Assembly: GCF_014650435.1 (NCBI RefSeq)
Contig: NZ_BMUY01000029.1
Span: 1 to 33,497, forward strand
DNA from: Streptomyces tendae
Lineage (GTDB): Bacteria; Actinomycetota; Actinomycetes; Streptomycetales; Streptomycetaceae
DNA: 33,497 nucleotides
Direction: 5' to 3'
Of the stretch, positions 23,103 through 31,348 are shown piece after piece; within the stretch, counting starts at the first letter, position 1; every line of letters begins with the position of its first letter. The translations under genes and the position numbers were made by a program. A model generated the notes under the pieces. The model searched no databases. It was not told where the DNA came from and worked only from the letters and a program-made list of their open reading frames with translations.

Positions 23103-23192
23103 CGGCGGGGCAAAGAGCGCTTGAGGGCTTGGCGCCCCGCGTGCCCACTCGCCGCGCGGGGGACGGCCGTCCACGTCCGTGACGCGGGGTCT

Positions 23193-23223
23193 GCCTGACC
23201 TATTACGGTGTAATAGGTCAGGC
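23193..23223. terminator. Bidirectional terminator-like palindrome between convergent genes
   Basis: GCCTGACCTATTAC (23193-23206), loop GGT, and GTAATAGGTCAGGC (23210-23223) form a perfect 14-bp stem. It lies between the ends of the rightward LLM gene and the leftward GMC gene. An AT-rich core in such GC-rich DNA is notable. Its position argues for a two-way terminator, but an operator-like role cannot be ruled out. Confidence 0.6.
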
Positions 23224-23252
23224 CGTTACCGGCTGTTGCCACAGCCGTGCGG

Positions 23253-24773
23253 TCAGGAGCGGCGCAGCAGCAGGTCGGCAGCGCGCTCGGCGATCGCGCA
23301 GACCGTGGCGTTGGTGTTGTTGGACGGGATCGCGGGGATCACCGACGCGTCGGCTATGCGCAGGCCGTCGAGTCCGCGTACGCGAAGGTGTGAGTCGACG
23401 ACGGACACCTCGTCCTCACCCAGGGCGCAGGTGCCGACGGGGTGGCAGTAGGAGCCGAAGTGCTTCCGGGCATAGTCGCTGATCGACGGCTCGTCGACGG
23501 CGTCTAGACCCGGACTGACCTCCTCTATTCCCCAGCCGGCGAGCGCGGAGGACCAGGCGATCCGGCGGGCCGCCGTGATGCCGGCGAAGACCGTGCGAAC
23601 GTCCTGCTCCGCGGTGAAGTAGGCGGGGTCAATCAGGGGAGCGGCGTGGGGATCGGCCGAGGTGATCCGGAGCGTGCCGCGACTGAGCGGCCGCATCGGC
23701 GAGACACCGATGGTGAAGCCGTTCGTCACCGGGGCGACCGGGTTGGGGAGCGGGATGTCGATGAAGATGATCTGGAGGTCCGGCCCGTCCGCCTCGGGGG
23801 TGCTGCGCAGCAGGCCCAGGATCTCCCCGTGGTTGTTGCGCGCCGCGGGCACCTGCCGCTGCGCACGGTAGACGAGGTTGGCGCGGGGATGGTCGTGCAG
23901 ATTCCGCCCCACGCCGGGCAGCGCGTGGACGACTTCCACGTGGGCCCGCTCGAGATCCTTCGCCGGACCGACGCCGGAGCGTAGCAGCAGATGCGCGGAG
24001 CCGATGGTGCCCGCGGTCAGGACCACTTCGGCCCCCGTCGCGGTGTGTGTGGCACCGCTGGCGCCGTACTCGACGCCGGTGCACCGCTCGCCCTCGAAGA
24101 GCAGCCGGTGCGCGACTGCGTCCGTGACGACATGCAGGTTGGACCGGTTCAGGGCGGGGGCGAGGTAGGCGTCCGCCGCGCTCTGCCGGCGGCCGGCGAC
24201 GATGTTGAGGTCGACCGGGGCGAAGCCCTCCTCCAGACCCCCGCTTATGTCGAGGGCCCTGCGGTGCCCGGATTCCACCGCGCCGTCGAGGCAGGCGAGC
24301 AGAACGTCGTTGGGCGCGGTGGCCGGGCCGACGACCAGCGGGCCCTCCGTGCCGCGGCCGGGGGCGCCGCTGAGGGCGGTCTCGCTGCGCTGGAAGTAGG
24401 GCAGCAGATCGTCGAAGGTCCAGCCCTTGGCGCCGTGGTCGCCCCAGCTGTCATAGCCGGAGCGGTGGCCGCGGGCGAACACCATGGCGTTGATGGCCGA
24501 CGAACCGCCGAGGCCCCGTCCGCGGGGCATGGGGACGGGCCCGCCGGAAGCGCGCTGGACGACGGTCCGGTCGCCCCAGCCTGCGGTCGTCGCCGCCAGC
24601 GAAGGCCAGGCCGGCGGCAGTGCCACGGCGTCCGGCAGGCCGGACATCGCGGAGCCCGCCTCCAGGAGCAGCACGCGGACCCGCGGGTCCTCGGACAGCC
24701 GGGCCGCGAGGATGCAGCCGGCCGTGCCCCCTCCGACGAGGACCACGTCATAGGCAGAACCCTGAGTGTTCAT
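23253..24773 (-). CDS. GMC-family FAD-dependent oxidoreductase (choline-dehydrogenase-like)
   Basis: The 506-residue flavoprotein starts with the ADP-binding fold YDVVLVGGGTAGCILAARL (G14-G16-G19) and has the GMC signature MPRGRGLGGSSAINAMVFARG. It ends with the active-site motif SYCHPVGTCALG (H444) and LRIADASVIPAIPSNNTNATV. Such enzymes oxidise alcohols to aldehydes or ketones using FAD. ATG 24773 has a GGGAAG site. A 27-bp TetR-type operator lies 43 bp upstream and a TetR gene immediately beyond, on the same strand, so induction by a substrate is likely. The alcohol is unknown; no membrane segment or signal is seen. Confidence 0.9.
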   Translation of the reverse strand: MNTQGSAYDVVLVGGGTAGCILAARLSEDPRVRVLLLEAGSAMSGLPDAVALPPAWPSLAATTAGWGDRTVVQRASGGPVPMPRGRGLGGSSAINAMVFARGHRSGYDSWGDHGAKGWTFDDLLPYFQRSETALSGAPGRGTEGPLVVGPATAPNDVLLACLDGAVESGHRRALDISGGLEEGFAPVDLNIVAGRRQSAADAYLAPALNRSNLHVVTDAVAHRLLFEGERCTGVEYGASGATHTATGAEVVLTAGTIGSAHLLLRSGVGPAKDLERAHVEVVHALPGVGRNLHDHPRANLVYRAQRQVPAARNNHGEILGLLRSTPEADGPDLQIIFIDIPLPNPVAPVTNGFTIGVSPMRPLSRGTLRITSADPHAAPLIDPAYFTAEQDVRTVFAGITAARRIAWSSALAGWGIEEVSPGLDAVDEPSISDYARKHFGSYCHPVGTCALGEDEVSVVDSHLRVRGLDGLRIADASVIPAIPSNNTNATVCAIAERAADLLLRRS

Positions 24774-24815
24774 GACTTCCCGTCCCTGAGCCTGGATCGA
24801 TGGTTCATGTTTGAG

Positions 24816-24842
24816 CGTATCACTGGTCCGATCAGTGATACG
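24816..24842 (-). promoter_or_regulatory. TetR-type operator upstream of the GMC gene
   Basis: CGTATCACTG (24816-24825), a 7-base spacer and CAGTGATACG (24833-24842) make a perfect 10-7-10 inverted repeat. It lies in the 89-bp gap between the TetR gene and the GMC gene. The size and symmetry are typical of TetR operators. It is the probable binding site of the TetR protein encoded at 24863-25447 and would control the GMC gene. Confidence 0.7.
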
Positions 24843-24862
24843 TAAAAATTGATACCGCTGGA

Positions 24863-25447
24863 TCACGTATGTTTCCGGCAGACGAGAGCCGGGGCGGGAC
24901 CCGCGCACAATCCGTCCATGACGACGTCCAGGACCCGGCTGCCGACGGGCTCGTGACCGGGCTCGCCGCCGGTGTTCCACACGTACGACATGAGAAGGAG
25001 GACCTCGCCGGACGTGATGTCGGCGCGCAACCGGCCCGCCTTCCTGGCCGCGGCCAGCAGTTCGTCCACGGCCGCGCGGGCGCGTGCGGAGTACGGGCCC
25101 TGCGACTGGAGGGCGACCCGCATCGCCTGGGACGCGGCGCTGCCGGTCCGGCCGTGGGCGGCTAGCCGCTCAAGCCATAGGCGCAGCGCCGCCGCAGGAT
25201 CGTGCCGGCCCAGCAGGGCCGCGGTGTCGAGCAGTGCCTCCACCTCGCTCTGGTACACGGCCAGCAGCAGCACCTCGCGGGTGGGGAAGTGCCGGTACAC
25301 CGTGCCAGAACCGACTTCGGCCAGCTTGGCGAGGGGCTTGAGCGCCAGGTCCGGGTCCTGGGCGAGGGCCTGGCGCGCGACCGCGAGGATGCGCGCGCGG
25401 TTCATCTCCGCGTCGCACCGCATCGGGCGGCGAACAGGATGCGTCAT
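24863..25447 (-). CDS. TetR-family transcriptional regulator
   Basis: The 194-residue TetR protein has the DNA-binding domain MNRARILAVARQALAQDP, then LKPLAKLAEVGSGTVYRHFP and TREVLLLAVY. A ligand domain follows that contains SYVWNTGGEPG. The HTH opens with a Leu-rich LKPLAKLAEVGSG pattern seen in many actinobacterial TetRs that control oxidoreductases. It lies between an SDR gene (upstream, 69 bp) and a GMC oxidoreductase gene (downstream, 89 bp), all leftward. The perfect inverted repeat in the downstream gap is its likely target. ATG 25447 has GGAG upstream. Confidence 0.88.
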   Translation of the reverse strand: MTHPVRRPMRCDAEMNRARILAVARQALAQDPDLALKPLAKLAEVGSGTVYRHFPTREVLLLAVYQSEVEALLDTAALLGRHDPAAALRLWLERLAAHGRTGSAASQAMRVALQSQGPYSARARAAVDELLAAARKAGRLRADITSGEVLLLMSYVWNTGGEPGHEPVGSRVLDVVMDGLCAGPAPALVCRKHT

Positions 25448-25516
25448 CGGTGGACTCCGATCGGATGGATGTGTGTCTCGCTGCCGGACCGGTCACACTC
25501 GCGCCCACGGCGTTTG

Positions 25517-26284
25517 TCAGAGGACGCGGATCGTGCCGGTGCCGTGCGCGTCGCCCGGCCCGTCGGCCGACAGTTGCGTGCACACGCCGTCGGGGCCGGT
25601 GGACGTGGCGGTGAGCTTGGGGTCCTTGGCCAGGGCGAGCCGTACGGGGAGTGCGGCGGCCCGGCGCAGCACACCGTCCTCCTCTAAGCCGTCCCATGTG
25701 GGAACGTTCGCCTCCACGCAGACGGCGTTCACCAGGACGCCGTCCGGGCGCCCCATGAGGGCGTACTGGAGAGTGAGCGCCTCGACGGCGTTACGGGGCG
25801 CCGCGGCCTCGGTCCGTGCAGGTGCCTCGAAGGCGCTGGCGACGTTGACGACGCGCCCGCCGGAACGGCGCAGCAGTGGAAACATCGCGCCGGTCACGGT
25901 CATGAGGTGGAGCGCGTCGAGGAGGTTGGTCTCGAACACGGCCCGCAGCTCCCGCTCCGAACCGTCGGCCGCCCCGAGGGACGTGGTGAGCCCCACCATG
26001 TTGACCAGGGCGTCCAGGCGTCCACCGCCGCGTTCGATCAGCTCGGCGGCGCGGGTCACCGTCGTGTCGTCGTCGAGGTCGAGGCGTATGTGACGGACGT
26101 CCAGCCCCGAGGCGCGCAGTTCGCGCTCCGTGGCCCGGCCGGCCGCGTCGCTGCGGGCACCGGCGAACACCGTCACTCCCGCTTCGGCCAGGAGCCGCGC
26201 GACGGCACGTCCGAGCCCGGCGTCGGCCACGGTGACGAGCGCGACACGTGTGTTTGGCGGACCGCCGAGCGGGTGCGATGACAT
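25517..26284 (-). CDS. Short-chain dehydrogenase-like protein with lost catalytic residues; TTA codon
   Basis: The 255-residue protein has the SDR fold: VALVTVADAGLGRAVARLLAEAG, VRHIRLDLDDD, LVNMVG in place of NNAG, and NVAS with S150. The active-site YxxxK is absent: by alignment with the following AVEALT segment the Tyr is A160 and the Lys is R164. The TGxxxGxG cofactor loop is also degraded. It may therefore bind without catalysing. Leu200 is encoded by TTA (25685-25687), so translation in Streptomyces would need the bldA tRNA. ATG 26284 has GAAGG six bases upstream; a TTG two codons earlier is in frame but less likely. It leads the SDR-TetR-GMC group. Confidence 0.8.
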   Translation of the reverse strand: MSSHPLGGPPNTRVALVTVADAGLGRAVARLLAEAGVTVFAGARSDAAGRATERELRASGLDVRHIRLDLDDDTTVTRAAELIERGGGRLDALVNMVGLTTSLGAADGSERELRAVFETNLLDALHLMTVTGAMFPLLRRSGGRVVNVASAFEAPARTEAAAPRNAVEALTLQYALMGRPDGVLVNAVCVEANVPTWDGLEEDGVLRRAAALPVRLALAKDPKLTATSTGPDGVCTQLSADGPGDAHGTGTIRVL

Positions 26285-26603
26285 GGCCAACCTTCGGACG
26301 AAGGAGGGGGGTGGGAGGAGTGGTCACGGTAGCAGAGCGGGTACCGAGCAGTTCGTCGCAGGTTGTCACGGTCAGATACATGTGAACACCTGAGTGGAGT
26401 GCTGACATCCGGCGGAAATTCGTACGGCTGGAAGCGGCCTTTTCTGGTCTACCCCTTGGATTGGCCCTCCAGGGCCGTGTACCGCCCGTCTTCCCACGAG
26501 CTCGGGGCGTTTGCAGTGCCGATGCCTTCCGGGTCCGATGCATTCAACGTACGGAGGCCACCGGTGCCGTGGCATCCGTCACCCGACTGGGATCCGTTAC
26601 TGA
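26285..26603. other. Gene-free region upstream of the SDR gene
   Basis: This roughly 320-bp stretch contains no convincing gene on either strand; open frames there lack ribosome sites and coding bias. It holds ACATGTGA at 26378-26385, and a small palindrome GGCCCT-CC-AGGGCC near 26464-26477. The SDR promoter must lie near its left end, but its hexamers are not clear. Base composition is less G+C-rich than the genes around it. Confidence 0.4.
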
Positions 26604-26639
26604 AGCACCGGCCGATGACGTACGCACCGTTCCGGTGCT
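26604..26639 (-). terminator. Hairpin after the MacB-like permease gene
   Basis: AGCACCGG (26604-26611) and CCGGTGCT (26632-26639) form an 8-bp stem with a 20-base loop, starting two bases past the permease stop codon. It is the natural end of the four-gene ABC operon. The long loop makes it only moderately convincing. Confidence 0.45.
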
Positions 26640-26641
26640 GG

Positions 26642-27949
26642 TCAGGACGGTGCTCGCAGGGCGTCCACGGGTTCCATCCGCGCGGCCCGCAGCGACGGGT
26701 AGAGGCCGGCCAGTAGCCCGACGAGCGCGCCGGTCACCGGGGCGCCCAGTGCGAGTCGCAGGTCGAGGACGGGAGTCCACTGCTTCACACCGGCCACTGA
26801 GACGACGACCACCACCCCGAGGGTGGCGCCCACGACCCCGCCCAGGAGCCCGATGGTGGTGGACTCCGCGAGGAACTGGGCGGCCACCTGACGCCGCGAG
26901 GCGCCGAGGGCGCGCCGCAGCCCGATCTCGCCGACGCGTTCCATCACCGTGACCAGGGTGACGTTGGCGATGCCGATGGTGCCCACGACCAGCGAGACCA
27001 GTCCGAGCACCAGGAACAGGCCGTTAACGTCGCCCTCCACCCCCTTCCTCGCCCTGGACAGGTCCGGCGGGGCGAGAACGGTGAGACGTTCCTCGTGGCC
27101 TGGCGCCAGCGCGATCGGTGCCTGCCGTGCGACCTGGGCCGCCGCCCCGAGAGAGGTGTTGACCAGTACCCGAGTCACTTGCTTGAGGCCCATCCGGTCC
27201 GCCGCGGTGGTCGGCGGCAGGATCACCGACGCGGACAGCCGCTGCTCGCGCCTGAAACCGCCGAGGATACCGACCACGGTGAAGGACTGGCCGTTGAAGA
27301 AGACGGCGGGGGCGTCCCGTACGTCGGCGATGCCGAGCAGCCGGGCCGCCTGGTAGCCCAGGACGGCCACCCGTTCGTGCCGCCCGATGTCGCCGGTGTC
27401 GAAGAAGCGGCCCGTGGTCACGGTGCCGCGGACCGCGGTGGGCAGTGCCGGGTCCGCCGCGACGACGGCCAGGGTCTGGCCGTTCACCGTGCCGGGTGCG
27501 ACCACGTCGTTGGCCTTGACCTGGACGTTGGAGGTGTTCTGGGAGTCGGAGAGCGCGGCGGCGGACTCGACCCCCGCGAGGCGTCGCACCGCCTCCACGT
27601 CCGTCCACCGCACCAGTGGGGGGTCGAGCGAGCCCGGCGGCGGGGTGGGGGCCACCACGGACACCGAGGTGGCGGTGAGCGCGTCGAAGCGGCCGACGAT
27701 CTGGTTGGCCGCCGTCGAGGCGACACCGATCGTGATGACCAGGGTGCCGATGCCCAGCACCGTGCCGAGGGTGGTGAGCACGGAGCGCACCGGGCGGGCG
27801 AGTACGCCCGCCAGCGACTCCGACCACAGGTCCCGCGGATCCGTCCACGGACGGTCCCCCCGGCCCCGCCGGCCGCCGTGCCGCGGGGCGCGCGGCCTCT
27901 GCCCGCCGGCCGGGCGGGACGGGGAGGTACCGTGGGTGCGGACCGTCAT
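26642..27949 (-). CDS. MacB-like ABC transporter permease
   Basis: The 435-residue permease has the MacB/FtsX layout. There is one membrane segment at about 58-80 (LTTLGTVLGIGTLVITIGV), a large extracellular domain, and three membrane segments in the last 120 residues starting at LVLGLVSLVVGTIGIANVTLV. The motif MERVGEIGLRRALGASRRQVAAQF is diagnostic. Such transporters do not import sugars; they move or extract peptides, lipids or drugs at the outer face by a mechanical action. Its ATG overlaps the ATPase stop (ATGA). It is last of lipoprotein, adaptor, ATPase and permease genes, all translationally coupled. Confidence 0.9.
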   Translation of the reverse strand: MTVRTHGTSPSRPAGGQRPRAPRHGGRRGRGDRPWTDPRDLWSESLAGVLARPVRSVLTTLGTVLGIGTLVITIGVASTAANQIVGRFDALTATSVSVVAPTPPPGSLDPPLVRWTDVEAVRRLAGVESAAALSDSQNTSNVQVKANDVVAPGTVNGQTLAVVAADPALPTAVRGTVTTGRFFDTGDIGRHERVAVLGYQAARLLGIADVRDAPAVFFNGQSFTVVGILGGFRREQRLSASVILPPTTAADRMGLKQVTRVLVNTSLGAAAQVARQAPIALAPGHEERLTVLAPPDLSRARKGVEGDVNGLFLVLGLVSLVVGTIGIANVTLVTVMERVGEIGLRRALGASRRQVAAQFLAESTTIGLLGGVVGATLGVVVVVSVAGVKQWTPVLDLRLALGAPVTGALVGLLAGLYPSLRAARMEPVDALRAPS

Positions 27950-28689
27950 GCGCACTCCTGACTGAGCCGGCCGTCGTGGATGCGTACCCGCCGGCTCGCA
28001 CACGCGCTCACGGCGTCGTCGTGCGTGATCACGAGCAGCGTCATGCCCTGGGACCGCAACCGGTCGAAGAGTGCGAGCACCGACTCGGTGTTCTCGCTGT
28101 CGAGGTTCCCGGTGGGTTCGTCGCACAGCAGCAGGGCGGGATCGCCCATCAGGGCGCGAGCGATGGCCACCCGCTGCCGTTCGCCGCCGGACAGCCGTCC
28201 GGGCAGGAACCCGAAGCGGTGGCCGAGACCCACCCGGGCCAGGGCCTGGCGGGCCCGCTCGGCCCGGGTCGCGCGCTCGCGCCCCGGGCGGGGGGCCCGG
28301 TAGACCTCGGCGAGCATCACGTTCTCGTCCACGGTCCGGTAGGGCAGCAGATGGAAGGACTGGAACACGAAGCCGATACGGCTGCCGCGCAGCGCCGTGC
28401 GCTCCAAGTCTCCGAGAGTGTTGGTGAGCACCCCGTCGAGCCAGTAGCTGCCCGAGGTCGGCCGGTCGAGCAGGCCGAGGGTGTTGAGCAGCGTGGACTT
28501 GCCCGACCCGGAGGGGCCGATGATCGACAGGTGCTCCCCGCGTCGGACCGTCAGGTCGACGTCCCGCAGGGCGTGCACCGGCGGATCGGAGGCGAAGACC
28601 CGATTGAGGGAGCTGAGCCGGATCACGGTGTCCGGATCCGGCGCCGGGCCGGGGCCCGCCGGGGGCGGTGTCGGCTGCTTCCTCCTCAC
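27946..28689 (-). CDS. MacB/LolD-type ABC transporter ATPase
   Basis: This 247-residue ATPase carries Walker A GPSGSGKST (58-66), the Q-loop at FVFQSFHLLP, the signature LSGGERQ (166-172), Walker B LLLCDE ending at E191, and the switch histidine H223 in VITHDD. It belongs to the LolD/MacB group (GLLDRPTSGSYWLDG, DEPTGNLDSE). It starts at GTG 28689, overlapping the adaptor stop (GTGA), and its own stop overlaps the permease ATG. It powers the MacB-like permease encoded next. Confidence 0.92.
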   Translation of the reverse strand: MRRKQPTPPPAGPGPAPDPDTVIRLSSLNRVFASDPPVHALRDVDLTVRRGEHLSIIGPSGSGKSTLLNTLGLLDRPTSGSYWLDGVLTNTLGDLERTALRGSRIGFVFQSFHLLPYRTVDENVMLAEVYRAPRPGRERATRAERARQALARVGLGHRFGFLPGRLSGGERQRVAIARALMGDPALLLCDEPTGNLDSENTESVLALFDRLRSQGMTLLVITHDDAVSACASRRVRIHDGRLSQECA

Positions 28690-30200
28690 TGCCCGACCAC
28701 CACCTGATCGCCCTCGCGCAGCGCGTCGCCCCGTGCGCTCACCTCGACCTGTCCGGCGGCGGAGAGCCCCGCCTCGACCGGCACGTCGACGACCTTGCCG
28801 TCGCGCGTCACCCGCACCCGTGCCTCGCCGTCCGACGCGGTGTGCACAGCCGCGACGGGCACTACCAGGACAGAGCCCTTGGAGGAACTCACACCGATGG
28901 TGACCGTGACCGCGCTGCCCGCCTGGTTCTTCAGCGCTCCGGGGTGCGGGACCGAGACGATGACGGGCACCGGCGCGGAGGGGGCACCGGAACCGGTGCC
29001 GCCCTCCTCGTCCGCGCCGATGCCACCGTCCGCGCCGTTGGCCTTCCTTCCGTCGCCGGGCTTCGCGGCGGCACCTCCGACCTTCGTCACGACGCCCGTC
29101 ACCTGCTTGCCGTCCGCCGTGTCGATCCGCACCGGCATGCCCTCACGCACCTGCTCGCTGTCCGACGCCGCTACGACGGCCCGTACCTCGACGTCCGAGC
29201 TGGTCACCGTGGCGACCGGACCGTCCGGGGTGTCCCCGAGGTGCACCTTGGCCTTGTCGACACGGGCCGGAAGGTCCGGCAGGAACACGACCTCGCCCGC
29301 CGGCAGCTTCGTGCCGTACCCCGAGGTGAACGCGCTGAGCGCCTTGTTTGCCTGGTCCAGCCGATCCTGGGCGGACTTCAGCTCCAGGGCGTGCGCGGCA
29401 CCCGAGGCGGGCGGCTCCGGCGCGGCCTCCTCGTCCTTGCCTCCGGTGCCGCCGTCCTTGTCCCCGAGGCTCTTGTCCCCGGTGCCGCTCCCGCTCCCGC
29501 CCCCGGCGTCCGGGCCCGGGCCGCCGGACGCACCGCCGTCGCCGCTCTGCGCTTGGAGGAGCGCGAGCTGGGCGTCCGTCACGGCCTGTTGCAGATCGCC
29601 GAGCTGCTTCTCGTCGTCGGCGCCGGGAGCCTGGGGCTCGAAGCCCTTGCTCCGGTACCACTGGGTCACCGCCGCCGCGGTGCCCTGGCCGTAGTGTCCG
29701 CCGACGCCGCCCGGATCATGCCCGAGCCGGCGCAGCGCGCTCTGCAACTGTCGGACGTCGTCCCCCGAGATGCCGGGACCGAGCGTGCGGTACATCGGGA
29801 CCGTCCCACGCAGCACGAACACCGGGCGACCGCTGACCTGCATCAGAACGCTGCCCTCGGTCAGCTTCGCGCCCGCCTTCGGGAGGTTGGTGACCAACTG
29901 GGCGACGGCCTGGCCCCCGGATCCGCCGGAGGCACCGACGGGACCGGAGAGCGCGACGGTCCGCGCCGCGCCGAACTCCACACTGCCCTGCGTCACCACG
30001 GACGCGGTCAGATGCCGACGCTGCACGGCGACGGTGACCGGTCCGGCATCCGGCGGCCGGTGTCCGGCGGCCGCGTCGGCGGGCGACTGCATGCGGCTGC
30101 CGGCGAACCAGCCGCCACCGCCGACGAGGACGACGACGCCGACGATCAGGGCGACCTGCCGACTGCGGCGTTCGGGGTCGTGCAGAAAACGCCGGATCAT
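28686..30200 (-). CDS. Peptidoglycan-binding membrane-fusion (adaptor) protein of the ABC system
   Basis: The 504-residue adaptor has an N-terminal membrane anchor (about 16-34) and a short barrel-type segment. A peptidoglycan-binding-like domain (about 146-187: DDVRQLQSALRRLGHDPGGVGG) and a coiled-coil stretch (about 197-220 and 268-292) follow, then C-terminal beta domains as in HlyD/MacA proteins. The coiled coil is split by a Gly/Asp/Glu/Lys-rich low-complexity insert (about 219-268), and a second Gly-rich tract lies near 385-410. It probably links the MacB-like permease to the cell wall. The ATG overlaps the lipoprotein stop; the stop overlaps the ATPase GTG. Confidence 0.85.
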   Translation of the reverse strand: MIRRFLHDPERRSRQVALIVGVVVLVGGGGWFAGSRMQSPADAAAGHRPPDAGPVTVAVQRRHLTASVVTQGSVEFGAARTVALSGPVGASGGSGGQAVAQLVTNLPKAGAKLTEGSVLMQVSGRPVFVLRGTVPMYRTLGPGISGDDVRQLQSALRRLGHDPGGVGGHYGQGTAAAVTQWYRSKGFEPQAPGADDEKQLGDLQQAVTDAQLALLQAQSGDGGASGGPGPDAGGGSGSGTGDKSLGDKDGGTGGKDEEAAPEPPASGAAHALELKSAQDRLDQANKALSAFTSGYGTKLPAGEVVFLPDLPARVDKAKVHLGDTPDGPVATVTSSDVEVRAVVAASDSEQVREGMPVRIDTADGKQVTGVVTKVGGAAAKPGDGRKANGADGGIGADEEGGTGSGAPSAPVPVIVSVPHPGALKNQAGSAVTVTIGVSSSKGSVLVVPVAAVHTASDGEARVRVTRDGKVVDVPVEAGLSAAGQVEVSARGDALREGDQVVVGQ

Positions 30201-31129
30201 CCGGTGACGCTCTCGAACGGGTGCTTGGCGTGCTTGGGGAAGTAGGCGGCCCGGAACTTCTTGCCGCACTCCAGGTCCTTCTTGGCGAGGCCGATCTCGT
30301 GCGTCAGCCTGGCGAGCGCCTCGTCCTCGTCGAGGCTCAGGATGCCGTCCACCGGGGTCGTGTCGCCGACCTGGAACTTCACCATGTCGCCGATGGAGGT
30401 CGGCTGGGTGGTGGTGACGGGGATGCCCGCCTTGGTCAGGCAGCCGGCGAACTCCTGCGCCAGGGAGACGAGCTGCGGATCACCGTTGAGCGCCTGCTGG
30501 GCGGCGAGGGCGCGCTGACTCTCCTCGGCGGTCTCCCGTTCGACCTCCGCCTGGGACTTCTCGGGACCGTACGCCTTCTCCCGGGCATCCCTCAGACATC
30601 CCGGCCCCAATTCGTGCTTGCCGTTTCTGAGCTTCTCGCCCCGAGCCTTCTCGTATGCCGCCTTCTGGGCCGGTGTGAGACTGTCGAGGTAGGCGGAGTC
30701 CGGGTTGTCCTCGTGCACTTTGTTGCTCGCGGCGCTGCCGAACACGTTCGGGTCGTCCCGGTAGACGGCCCCCGCATAGAGACCGAACCCGTATTTCTCC
30801 CGGTACTTCTTCGCCGCGTCGTAGTCCTCGCCGTCGACCGGACTGAGTGCGTCGTCGTACGTGACCACGTGCGGCGTGTAGGTGAAGCCCTTGGCGCGCA
30901 TGCACGCCGCCATGGCGTTCTCCTGCACGTACTGCTTCTTGGTCTCCTCGTCGACGTCGGACGGGATGGTCAGTTCGCCGCCCGCGGAGGCCGTCGGGGA
31001 CGGCTTGCCGCCGCCGGAGGCCGCGGGTGCGGCCACGTCGCCGCCGCCCTGCGAGCACCCGGAGAGCGCCAGCAGTCCGGCCGCCGTCATCGCCGGCCAC
31101 AGGCCGGCGATCCTGAGGTTGAGAGCCAT
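30197..31129 (-). CDS. Lipoprotein of unknown function, first gene of the ABC operon
   Basis: The 310-residue protein starts with a lipoprotein signal ending LLALSGC (Cys about 25), followed by a Gly/Ser/Pro/Ala linker. The rest is charged and mostly helical with a few cysteines in recurring surroundings: NAMAACMRAKGFTY, LGPGCLRDARE, EFAGCLTKAGI and LECGKKF. Paired cysteines could form disulphides outside the membrane. I know of no defined activity; such lipoproteins recur in actinobacteria beside MacB-like transporters. GGGGGA lies six bases before ATG 31129. Being first of four coupled genes and divergent from a sigma factor, it may sense or deliver the transporter's cargo. Confidence 0.75.
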   Translation of the reverse strand: MALNLRIAGLWPAMTAAGLLALSGCSQGGGDVAAPAASGGGKPSPTASAGGELTIPSDVDEETKKQYVQENAMAACMRAKGFTYTPHVVTYDDALSPVDGEDYDAAKKYREKYGFGLYAGAVYRDDPNVFGSAASNKVHEDNPDSAYLDSLTPAQKAAYEKARGEKLRNGKHELGPGCLRDAREKAYGPEKSQAEVERETAEESQRALAAQQALNGDPQLVSLAQEFAGCLTKAGIPVTTTQPTSIGDMVKFQVGDTTPVDGILSLDEDEALARLTHEIGLAKKDLECGKKFRAAYFPKHAKHPFESVTG

Positions 31130-31348
31130 GTCGGTCCCCCATGTCGGTCGAAGTGTGTCCGGCCGGGGCGATCCACCCAGCCGACGCGACCAACCCGGCG
31201 GGACCGCCGACGGGTTGCCCGGCGGCACACATATGTGTCCCGCGTCACGCTTCGAGGCGCGGCGGTCAGGAACTCCGCCGTCCCAGGCAACCGAAGGCAG
31301 GCGCCGACCGGTGCTAGTACATGTGAGAACTGCGCCAGGGACACAGGC
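31130..31348. promoter_or_regulatory. Divergent promoter region, ABC operon / sigma factor
   Basis: This 219-bp region sits between the leftward lipoprotein gene and the rightward sigma factor gene. It has a perfect 12-bp palindrome ACACATATGTGT (31227-31238) and ACACATGTG-like ACATGTGA at 31319-31326, 22 bp before the sigma start codon. Both belong to the recurring CATGTG-type words. Promoter hexamers were not resolved; autoregulation by the sigma factor is possible. Confidence 0.45.

Noticed and set aside
23193..23223. The 14-bp palindrome read as an operator
   Set aside because: It lies between the 3' ends of convergent genes where a terminator is expected, and no start codon is near.
26363..26716. 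A 117-codon rightward frame in the gap before the SDR gene
   Set aside because: It runs into the antisense of the permease gene, lacks a ribosome site and has no coding bias.
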